5,767 bases of DNA, taken from contig JAWVFG010000078.1 of NCBI GenBank assembly GCA_033856335.1, positions 1-5,767 of the forward strand, written 5' to 3'. Below are positions 1 through 5,426 of the stretch, piece after piece. The position numbers and the translations under genes were made by a program. The DNA comes from DASUPK01 sp033856335 (GTDB lineage Bacteria > Actinomycetota > Thermoleophilia > Solirubrobacterales > 70-9). The notes beneath the pieces were generated by a model. The model was not told the DNA's origin. It saw only the letters and a list, made by a program, of their open reading frames with translations, and searched no databases. Every line of letters starts with the position of its first letter. Position 1 is the stretch's first letter.

Positions 1-682
1 AGATGCGCCGGATCGCCTCTGGGTCGCGGCCGGCGTCGCGGGCAGCGGCGTCGATCACCTCCTGCGCCGCGGGGACCTGCCCCGGCGGCATGTAGACCAT
101 CATCGGCGCGACCCAGCCGTCGGCCAGGCGTCCGGTGAGCGCCAGCGCCCGCGGCTTTGCTGCGCCGAGCCAGACGGCGATCGGATGAGCGGGGGAGGGG
201 CCGGGGTGCATGCCGTCGAGCTGGTAGTGGCGGCCGTGATGGCGAATCGAGCGGGCGCCGCTCCAGCTCTCACGCAGGATCGCGGTCGCCTCCTCGAGCG
301 CCTCAAGGCTCTCGCCGGGGGTGAGGGCGGGAGCGCCCATCGCATGTGCTGCATCGAGGTAGCCGCCGGCACCGAGGCCGGCCTCGAAGCGCCCGCCGCT
401 GAGCAGGTCGAGCGTCGCGGCGGCTTTCGCAAAGACGGCGGGTGGGCGGAGCGGCAGGTTTCCGACGGCCTGGAAGACACGGATCCGCTCCGTGCGGGCG
501 AGGATCACGCCAAGCAAGGAGAGAGTGTCGAGGTGCGCGCGCTGGTACGGGTGGTCCTGGACGCCGAGCAGGTCATAGCCGAGCTGATCGGTCAAGTGCG
601 CTGTCTGCACTACGCCGTCGGGATCGTCTGCGTCCGGGCTCAGGAAGTACCCGAACTCGATCTTGTTTCCGTAGTCGGCAAT
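1..682 (-). CDS. LLM-class (luciferase-like, probably F420-dependent) flavin oxidoreductase, C-terminus outside window
   Basis: I translated the minus strand and obtained 227 uninterrupted residues running off the left edge; the family is usually about 280-340 residues, so the C-terminal part is missing. Visible landmarks, numbered from the proposed start: first barrel strand IEFGYFLSP (8-16), VQDHPYQ (41-47), NLPLRPPAV (75-83), LSGGRFEAGLGAG (94-106), VWLGAAKPRAL (170-180) and DGWVAP (188-193). These are characteristic of bacterial luciferase-like monooxygenase TIM barrels, and the VQDHPYQ/NLPLRPPAV combination is typical of actinobacterial members annotated as F420-dependent. Substrate is unknown; the protein is presumably cytosolic. 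The start is odd. The frame is closed by TGA at 686-688 and the only candidate keeping the first strand is ATT at 680-682, preceded by GAGGAG (692-697) with 9 nt spacing. The next GTG (608-610) would delete strand one. The cofactor is inferred from family resemblance; FMN-using members cannot be excluded. Confidence 0.9.
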   Translation of the reverse strand, partial: MADYGNKIEFGYFLSPDADDPDGVVQTAHLTDQLGYDLLGVQDHPYQRAHLDTLSLLGVILARTERIRVFQAVGNLPLRPPAVFAKAAATLDLLSGGRFEAGLGAGGYLDAAHAMGAPALTPGESLEALEEATAILRESWSGARSIRHHGRHYQLDGMHPGPSPAHPIAVWLGAAKPRALALTGRLADGWVAPMMVYMPPGQVPAAQEVIDAAARDAGRDPEAIRRI

Positions 683-691
683 CGGTCAGCG

Positions 692-697
692 CTCCTC
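692..697 (-). promoter_or_regulatory. Shine-Dalgarno GAGGAG deciding a non-canonical ATT start
   Basis: Reading the minus strand, GAGGAG lies 9 nt before ATT (680-682), the first possible codon after the in-frame TGA (686-688) that retains the conserved first beta-strand of the LLM barrel. No ATG, GTG or TTG occurs in this frame between the stop and codon 25. The motif is visible in the sequence; its use with ATT is inference, and a sequencing error in the start codon would look the same. Confidence 0.5.
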
Positions 698-741
698 GGG
701 GGTCGGGGCGGCACGAAGTCATTGAGCACACAACTAACTAA

Positions 742-769
742 ATCCTAGCAACCCCTAAAACACGATTAA
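742..769 (-). promoter_or_regulatory. Possible promoter for the LLM oxidoreductase gene
   Basis: On the minus strand a TAGGAT hexamer (742-747) resembles the -10 element of actinobacterial housekeeping promoters. TTAATC (764-769) lies 16 nt upstream as a weak -35-like element. Transcription would begin near 735, giving a leader of about 50 nt before the proposed ATT start. It sits in the only AT-rich stretch (about 725-780) of the divergent intergenic region, which presumably also holds the plus-strand promoter of the cyclase gene. I could not pick a convincing element for the latter. Weak, consensus-only evidence. Confidence 0.25.
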
Positions 770-837
770 CATTCAGTTCGGTAGCGGGTTCACCCTGGGG
801 CCTCAACTTCCACCGCCCGCAGGCCGAAGAAAGCAAG

Positions 838-2331
838 GTGAGCTCAAAGGCGTTGCAGCGCGGGATCGTCCTCGCGATGGTCCTCGCGACCGTCGCCGGT
901 TCCCTGGCGGCCTTTTTCGTCTCCCGCCACAATCTCTCGTCGAGCCGTTCCGATCGCGTGGCCAGCGCGCAGCAGAGGATCTCGGATTCCCTGCATCGCC
1001 GCGCGTACTACCTGCGGGACATCGGAGCGATGGTCGGGGTCAGCAACGCCGCTGACTATCCCGTGTTCTCCCGTTGGGCGCAGGTTCGCGGCCATAACGA
1101 GAGTGGGGTCGTCGCGGTGCAGTGGGTTCGGCGCTCGCCGAGCCACAGGCTCACCCCGTCACACGGCATCGGGTCCCACCCCGAGCTGATTGCGCCGAGC
1201 GATGCGGGCAATGCGTCGCTTGCCGATGCGGTGGCTCAACCCGCCGCAGCCCGCACGATTGGGCTGGCCTCGCTGCAGAACAAGGAAGCCATCTCCGCCC
1301 CGGTGCGTCTGGACAATGGGGACGAAGCCTTCTACCTGGCCGTGCCGGTGGCCTTCCGTCGCAATGGCGGTGATTTCTCGAGGCTCGAATCCGACAGCGC
1401 GATCGTGGCTTTGATCGACGCGCAGCAACTCGTCAGACAGGCCCTGCCGACGGCGGGGGACCCGTCGCCCGTTCAGCTTCGCGATCAGGTCACCCCGCTC
1501 GCGACGATCGGGTCAGGCCCGAGCAATCCGGTCAATGCGTCGATCTCGGCGCCGGGCCGCCATTGGACGGTGAGCGTAGCCGGCGGGTCCCTGACCACGC
1601 TGGAGGGGGCCCTGCCGTGGTTGATCGTGCTGGCCGGCGGGGCACTGACCTTCACGCTGGCCTTGGTGCTCCGCACCCTGGGGCGCAGGCGCGACGCCGC
1701 GCTGAAGCTCGCCTCCGAGCGTTCGGCCGAGCTGGCGGCGTCGCTCGAACGCGTCGAGCGGACGAACGTCGAGCTCGAGCGGGCTCGCTCAGAGGCCGAG
1801 CGCCTCTCTCGCGAGGACCCGGTCACGGGAATCTCCAACCGCCGCCACTTCGGCGAGGTCCTGGCCCGGGAGCTGGTCGAACCCGAAAGAGGGGGGACGC
1901 CCGCCGTCCTCCTGCTCGACCTCGATCACTTCAAGCACGTCAACGACGAGTACGGACACCTGATGGGCGACGCCGTGCTGCAGACGGTCACCGACCGGAT
2001 CGCCTCCGTCCTCCGCGAGGAGGACTGCCTGGCACGCTGGGGCGGCGAGGAGTTCGCCGTGCTGGCACCGGCGATCGATCGCGATGGTGTGCTCGCACTG
2101 GCCGAGCGCGCCCGTCAGGCGCTCGCCGAGTCTCCGGTTCGGGTCGGCGAGGTGTCAATCCATCTCACCCTCTCGGTCGGCTGCGCCATTGCCACAGACG
2201 GCCGGCGAACTCCCGACGCACTGGTCCACTCAGCCGACCAGGCGCTCTACGAGGCGAAGGGCGCCGGCCGCAACTGCGTGCGAATCTTCGCCGCGGAGGT
2301 GGCGCGCAACAACGGCGTCAGTGCACGGTGA
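838..2331 (+). CDS. Membrane-anchored CHASE-GGDEF diguanylate cyclase
   Basis: Predicted to condense two GTP into cyclic di-GMP at the inner face of the membrane in response to an extracytoplasmic signal. The 497-residue protein has an N-terminal membrane helix (about 9-29) and an extracytoplasmic region of about 225 residues with CHASE-like features (AVQWVRRSP at 93-101, then the FYLAVPVAF segment at 165-173). A second membrane helix (about 259-279) and a charged, heptad-like coiled coil (about 283-325) follow, then a GGDEF domain from D327PVTGISNRR to about 487. Catalytic features are intact: DLDHFKHVND (361-370), GHLMGDA (373-379) and signature GGEEF (402-406). An RxxD inhibitory site, R393-E-E-D396, lies exactly five residues before the signature, so product feedback inhibition is expected. 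GTG is chosen as start because it precedes the first membrane helix; the ribosome site is weak (GAAGAAAG around 826-833), and ATG at 877 would shorten that helix. There is no EAL or PilZ partner nearby. The CHASE ligand is unknown, and the CHASE call is less certain than GGDEF. Confidence 0.93.
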   Translation: MSSKALQRGIVLAMVLATVAGSLAAFFVSRHNLSSSRSDRVASAQQRISDSLHRRAYYLRDIGAMVGVSNAADYPVFSRWAQVRGHNESGVVAVQWVRRSPSHRLTPSHGIGSHPELIAPSDAGNASLADAVAQPAAARTIGLASLQNKEAISAPVRLDNGDEAFYLAVPVAFRRNGGDFSRLESDSAIVALIDAQQLVRQALPTAGDPSPVQLRDQVTPLATIGSGPSNPVNASISAPGRHWTVSVAGGSLTTLEGALPWLIVLAGGALTFTLALVLRTLGRRRDAALKLASERSAELAASLERVERTNVELERARSEAERLSREDPVTGISNRRHFGEVLARELVEPERGGTPAVLLLDLDHFKHVNDEYGHLMGDAVLQTVTDRIASVLREEDCLARWGGEEFAVLAPAIDRDGVLALAERARQALAESPVRVGEVSIHLTLSVGCAIATDGRRTPDALVHSADQALYEAKGAGRNCVRIFAAEVARNNGVSAR

Positions 2332-3082
2332 TCTTGGCGAGGCCCTTGCCGAGCCGATCCATGTCGACGTTCCCCGAGATTCCCGGCACGCTGCCCGAGC
2401 TCGTGTACTGCCACACCGAGTAGCCGTGGCCGCCCCAGTTGGAGGCGGGCACCGCGGGCCTTGAGACGCCCCACTCGGCGACCCAGAGCGGATACCTCGC
2501 CTTCGCGAACTCCTTGGTGTTGCCGGTCGCGCCCCAGCTCGTCGCGTTCGTATAGATCATCGGCTTGCGGCCGAGCCTCTTGTTCACCCGCTTCACCCAG
2601 ACGCGGATCCAGGTGCGCAGGGTCGTGGAGGTCATGCCGGTGAACGGGGTCTCGACGTCCAGCACCGGGATCAGCTCACCGGACTGAAGCGAGCCGACGG
2701 ACCCGAGGAAGACGTCCGCCTCGGCGATCGCATCGGCGCGGGCGTCGGCGACGGTGCCGCCCGAGGCGAAGGCCCGGTGGTAGGCGCCGACCCGGATCCC
2801 GGAGCTCTCGGCCCCGAGCCGGTTGGCCGCGAAGAACGGGTCGGCGCCGCACTGCGCGGGCTTCACGGTGCAGTCGGCGCCGCTTCCGCGGCTCGCCTGG
2901 ACGAACGCGAACCTGACACCCGAGCCGGCGACGCTCGGCCAGTCGATCGCCCCCTGAAAGCGGGAGACGTCTATCCCGACTGCCTTGGTGCCCGCGTTCG
3001 CGGCTGCGGGCGCGAAGCCGAGCACCGCCAGGCAAAGGATCGCCACGGCGATCGCGCCCGTTCTTGTCCCTCGGGGTCTCAC
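2318..3082 (-). CDS. Secreted GH25 lysozyme (1,4-beta-N-acetylmuramidase)
   Basis: Predicted to cleave the N-acetylmuramic acid to N-acetylglucosamine bond of peptidoglycan outside the cytoplasmic membrane. The 254-residue protein begins with a Sec-type signal peptide: basic MRPRGTR, hydrophobic core at about 9-24, and an AxA-type site AAANA at 26-30 with cleavage near 30/31. The mature part is essentially one GH25 barrel: GIDVSRFQG (36-44, D38), the LDVE motif (141-144, D142 and E144, the catalytic pair position), MIYTN (175-179), and the terminal WQY...VPGISGNVDMD block (224-242, D240/D242). C71 and C78 could form a disulfide. No wall-binding repeats, LysM or SH3 domain follows, so it is a minimal single-domain enzyme. 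GTG start is supported by GGAG (3090-3093) 7 nt upstream. It is divergent from the MEDS regulator and converges on the cyclase with a 14-bp overlap. Physiological role (wall remodelling or attack on other cells) is not shown. Confidence 0.94.
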   Translation of the reverse strand: MRPRGTRTGAIAVAILCLAVLGFAPAAANAGTKAVGIDVSRFQGAIDWPSVAGSGVRFAFVQASRGSGADCTVKPAQCGADPFFAANRLGAESSGIRVGAYHRAFASGGTVADARADAIAEADVFLGSVGSLQSGELIPVLDVETPFTGMTSTTLRTWIRVWVKRVNKRLGRKPMIYTNATSWGATGNTKEFAKARYPLWVAEWGVSRPAVPASNWGGHGYSVWQYTSSGSVPGISGNVDMDRLGKGLAKITVH

Positions 3083-3128
3083 GATTTCACTCCAAACCCT
3101 TCTCGCCGGCGATCGGAGCGGACAAATA

Positions 3129-3182
3129 CCAAGGATCGACGATGCGAATGGTCCAATTTCCCTGCAATCGTCGTATCCCTGG
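3129..3182. repeat. Imperfect 16-bp inverted repeat (operator or leader hairpin)
   Basis: Left arm 3129-3145 and right arm 3164-3182 pair by 16 Watson-Crick pairs. The core is the perfect 7-bp match CGACGAT (3137-3143)/ATCGTCG (3167-3173). It is flanked by GGAT (3133-3136)/ATCC (3175-3178), then CCA (3129-3131)/TGG (3180-3182) outside and GC (3144-3145)/GC (3164-3165) inside. Irregularities are one A/C mismatch (3132/3179) and bulged T3174 and A3166. In minus-strand RNA the mismatch becomes a G-U wobble. It lies between the divergent lysozyme and MEDS-regulator genes, so it could be a shared operator or a hairpin in either leader. No run of T follows on either strand, so it is not a typical terminator. 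Confidence 0.6.
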
Positions 3183-3205
3183 CGTCAAACCGGATTCGAC
3201 CGGGT

Positions 3206-3211
3206 AAGGAG
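3206..3211 (+). promoter_or_regulatory. Strong Shine-Dalgarno AAGGAG of the leader mini-ORF
   Basis: AAGGAG is followed by 6 nt and then ATG (3218-3220). It is among the best ribosome sites in the window, yet it serves a 10-codon ORF rather than the regulator gene directly. The regulator's own site, GGGGAG (3230-3235), is 11 nt from its ATG, which is long spacing. Confidence 0.55.
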
Positions 3212-3217
3212 AACGGG

Positions 3218-3250
3218 ATGCCCCACAACGGGGAGCGTCCGCCCCAATGA
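3218..3250 (+). CDS. Putative 10-residue leader peptide MPHNGERPPQ
   Basis: ATG at 3218-3220 opens a 10-codon frame closing with TGA at 3248-3250. The stop overlaps the ATG (3247-3249) of the MEDS/HATPase gene as ATGA, the classic geometry for translational coupling. A strong AAGGAG lies 6 nt before the mini-ORF ATG. The peptide has no recognisable domain. Its last sense codons are Pro-Pro-Gln before the stop, and consecutive prolines are known to slow ribosomes. Whether it is translated is inference from ribosome-site quality and overlap; it could be a chance ORF. Confidence 0.4.
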   Translation: MPHNGERPPQ

Positions 3251-4215
3251 AGGGATTCGTCCACCAAGCGCTGATCTATGACTCCGACGAGGAGTTCATG
3301 GACGTCGTGATGCCGTTCATCGAGGAGGGGGTCATCGCCAAGGAGCCGACCCTCGTCGCCGTGCAGGAGCGCCATGTCGAGAACCTGCGCGCGGCGCTCG
3401 GTGGTGCTCCGGCGGGTGTGACGCTCTTCTCGACGGAGCAGTGGTACGACACCTCGGCCCGCACCCGAGAGAAGTACGCCCGCTGGGTGGCTGAAAACAC
3501 AAACGGCAGCGACAAAGACCACCGCCGGATGGACACCCGGGCCCGTCTGGTCGGGGAGCCGCCCTGGGCCATCGGGCACGAGGCGCAGGTGCGCGACTGG
3601 GCCCGCTACGAGTCGGTCCTCAACGTCGCTTTCGCCGGGTATCCGGTCACCCTCATCTGTCCGTATGACGCGAGCGCGCTGCCGGCCGACATCATCAGGC
3701 ATGCGAGGAGCACCCACCCCGAGATCGTCGACGCCGAGGAAACGATGCCCAGCGAGTCCTATGAGGACCCCGTCGAGTTCTGCCGCCGCCTCGATTCCTT
3801 CGTGAGTCCTCCCCCCGGTGTCCCGGATGCCGAGATCAGCTTCGGGCTGGCCGACCTGCCCGCGGTCCGGCGAACCATCGGCTCGCTGACGATCGATGCG
3901 GGCCTGGTGCGCACGAAGGCGGACGAGATGGTCCTGGCCGTCAACGAGATCGCCACCAACGCGGTGGTCCACGGGCGCTCCCCGGCGGCCCTCCGCATCT
4001 GGCGTACCGGCGGCGAGATCATCTTCGAGGTGAGCGACTCGGGCGAGGGGATCAAGGACGTGCTCGCGGGCCAGCTGACGCCGGACGTGGCGGGGCCCGG
4101 AGGACGGGGGCTCTGGTTGACGCGGTTGGTTGCTGATGCGGTCGAGATCCGCAACGGCACCGGCTGCACGGTCACGATCCACGCGGCCGCGCCGGTCCTC
4201 AGCGTCGCCGGCTAG
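3247..4215 (+). CDS. RsbA-family regulator: MEDS sensory domain plus anti-sigma HATPase domain
   Basis: A 322-residue cytosolic protein with no signal peptide or membrane segment. The N-terminal half (about 5-185) matches the MEDS domain (named for DcmR-type sensors): FVHQALIYDSDEEF at the start, ARYESVLNVAFAG (119-131), LICPYDASALP (136-146) and ARSTHPEI (153-160). The C-terminal half (about 196-315) is a GHKL ATPase of the RsbW/SpoIIAB type. It shows an N-box NEIATNAVVHG (233-243, E234 and N238), a G1 box DSGEG (264-268) and a G2 box GPGGRGL (283-289); no histidine phosphorylation domain is present. By family, such proteins bind or phosphorylate sigma-factor regulators or anti-sigma antagonists. 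No sigma factor, STAS antagonist or phosphatase gene is adjacent, so the partner is unknown. ATG is chosen because the MEDS motif begins within a few residues; the ribosome site GGGGAG is 11 nt upstream and the ATG overlaps the stop of a leader mini-ORF. The stop overlaps that of the next, convergent gene in CTAG. Confidence 0.9.
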   Translation: MKGFVHQALIYDSDEEFMDVVMPFIEEGVIAKEPTLVAVQERHVENLRAALGGAPAGVTLFSTEQWYDTSARTREKYARWVAENTNGSDKDHRRMDTRARLVGEPPWAIGHEAQVRDWARYESVLNVAFAGYPVTLICPYDASALPADIIRHARSTHPEIVDAEETMPSESYEDPVEFCRRLDSFVSPPPGVPDAEISFGLADLPAVRRTIGSLTIDAGLVRTKADEMVLAVNEIATNAVVHGRSPAALRIWRTGGEIIFEVSDSGEGIKDVLAGQLTPDVAGPGGRGLWLTRLVADAVEIRNGTGCTVTIHAAAPVLSVAG

Positions 4216-5399
4216 ACCTGCCGGAGCACCCCGGAGTCGATCTCGGCCGGGCGGGTGAAGCCGCTCAGCGCCATCGTCAGATCGAGTTCGGCGAGCAGGC
4301 ACCGGAGCACGGTTTCGACGCCGTTCTGACCGTCGAGCGCCAGGCCCCAGAGGTAGGGCCGGCCGACGAGCACCGCGTCAGCTCCGAGCGCGAGCGCCTT
4401 GAAGGCGTCGGCTCCCGAGCGGATCCCGCTGTCGAGCAGAATCGCCATCCCCTCGCCGACCGCGTCGATGATCGCGGGCAGGGCGTCGAGGGACGCGATC
4501 GCCCCATCGATCTGGCGACCGCCGTGATTCGAGACGACGATCCCGTCGACGCCACGCTCCCGCGCCTCGCGAGCGTCATCAGGGTGGAGGATGCCCTTGA
4601 GCACGATCGGAAGCGAGGTCGTCCCCCGGAGCCATTCGAGGCGCTCCCAGGTGAGGTTCGGATTCGCGAAGACGCCGAGGAAGTGGCCGACGGCGGCGCC
4701 GATGTCCTCCTCGGGCGACTTCTCGAGTCCCGCCTGAAACACCGGGTCTGAGAGGTACTGCGCGATCCCGACTCCCTCGAGGAAGGGCAGGTACGCCTGT
4801 TGGAGGTCGCGGGGCTTCCAGCCCGGCACGTAGTTGTCGACGGTCAGGACCAGGGCTGAGTACCCGGCGGCCTCGGCGCGGCGGACGAGGCTGGCGGCCA
4901 GCTCGTCGTCGTTCGGCCAGTAGAGCTGGTACCAGCGGGGGCCGTCTCCACTTGCCTCGGAGATCTGCTCCAGCGGAGTCGCGGACGCGGTGCTGGTGAT
5001 CATCGGCAGGCCGATGTTCGCGGCCGCCCGCGCGGAGGCGAGCTCGCCGTCCTCGTGGAGCAGCGTCTGCACGCCGATCGGCGCCAGCAGCACCGGCGCG
5101 GGCATCGTCGTCCCGAGCAGCTCAATCGAGAGATCGCGCATCGACAGCTCCTGCCGCAGCATGCGCGGCACGATCCGCCAGCGGCGGAAGGCATCGAGGT
5201 TGGCCCGCATGGTGTCCTCGGATCCCGCTCCGCCGAAGATGTACGCGATCGCCCGCTCGTCGAGGGACTCTCGAGCGCGGCTCTCCAGCTCTGCCCAGGC
5301 AATCGGCAGGGTCGGCTGCTCGCCCGCCAGCATCCCCTTCGCGTAGATCTCGCGGTAGTAGTCGCCGAAGAGCGGCGGAGGGGTCTCGGGGCTCGCCAT
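4212..5399 (-). CDS. FMN-dependent alpha-hydroxy-acid oxidase, lactate 2-monooxygenase-like
   Basis: Predicted cytosolic flavoenzyme oxidising an L-2-hydroxy acid (lactate or similar) with FMN; true lactate 2-monooxygenases release acetate, CO2 and water. Length (395) fits the mycobacterial lactate 2-monooxygenase, as I recall it, as do the N-terminal GDYYREIYAKGMLAGEQPTLP-type segment (from residue 12) and the GWKPRDL loop (193-199). Family active-site positions, aligned by eye to glycolate oxidase: Y53, Y160 (in QLY), D188 (in TVD), K268 (in LKG), H292 and R295 (NHGGR, 291-295). The FMN phosphate loop is DSGIRSGAD (323-331) followed by GRPYLWG (346-352). The position of glycolate oxidase R164 is K195 here. 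ATG start has a weak AGGG about 7 nt upstream. It begins 18 nt after the sulfatase stop, so co-transcription is likely. It is not MftD-like: the mycofactocin gene context and HGG-N motif are absent. Substrate, and oxidase versus monooxygenase outcome, cannot be settled from sequence. Confidence 0.92.
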   Translation of the reverse strand: MASPETPPPLFGDYYREIYAKGMLAGEQPTLPIAWAELESRARESLDERAIAYIFGGAGSEDTMRANLDAFRRWRIVPRMLRQELSMRDLSIELLGTTMPAPVLLAPIGVQTLLHEDGELASARAAANIGLPMITSTASATPLEQISEASGDGPRWYQLYWPNDDELAASLVRRAEAAGYSALVLTVDNYVPGWKPRDLQQAYLPFLEGVGIAQYLSDPVFQAGLEKSPEEDIGAAVGHFLGVFANPNLTWERLEWLRGTTSLPIVLKGILHPDDAREARERGVDGIVVSNHGGRQIDGAIASLDALPAIIDAVGEGMAILLDSGIRSGADAFKALALGADAVLVGRPYLWGLALDGQNGVETVLRCLLAELDLTMALSGFTRPAEIDSGVLRQV

Positions 5400-5412
5400 T
5401 GGCGGACCCTAT

Positions 5413-5426
5413 CCGGCCTAGGCCGG
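5413..5426. repeat. 14-bp perfect palindrome centred on the sulfatase stop
   Basis: CCGGCCTAGGCCGG reads identically on both strands. It contains the sulfatase TAG (5418-5420 on minus) and most of the sulfatase-oxidase junction. As RNA it could form a 5-bp stem with a CUAG loop. On the plus strand six T residues follow (5430-5435), giving a terminator-like look, but those T residues are the complement of Lys/His codons in the sulfatase tail. Confidence 0.6.

Noticed and set aside
720..722. ATG at 722-720 (minus) as the LLM start
   Set aside because: It is one base out of frame with the LLM coding frame and lacks a ribosome site; it could only work with an indel or frameshift.
732..741. Short tandem AACT/ACTA repeat in the first intergenic region
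   Set aside because: Only about two tetramer copies, too short to call a repeat; probably just part of the AT-rich promoter stretch.
185..748. 187-codon plus-strand ORF
   Set aside because: It is the antisense of the well-supported LLM oxidoreductase; its translation has no recognisable motif and its length is expected from high-GC shadow frames.
1563..2423. 286-codon plus-strand ORF in another frame of the cyclase gene
   Set aside because: Arg/Gly/Ala/Pro-rich composition typical of an out-of-frame GC-rich reading; the overlapping frame carries the complete GGDEF domain.
3103..3112. Perfect 10-bp palindrome TCGCCGGCGA upstream of the lysozyme
   Set aside because: Several 10-bp palindromes are expected by chance in a GC-rich window of this size, and nothing else marks it.
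2777..3250. 157-codon plus-strand ORF ending at the same TGA as the leader peptide
   Set aside because: Most of it is antisense to the lysozyme. Only the last ten codons have their own strong ribosome site, so I kept only the mini-ORF.
3079..4302. 407-codon minus-strand ORF
   Set aside because: Antisense to the MEDS/HATPase gene, with low-complexity Arg/Asp/Gly/Pro translation and no family motif.
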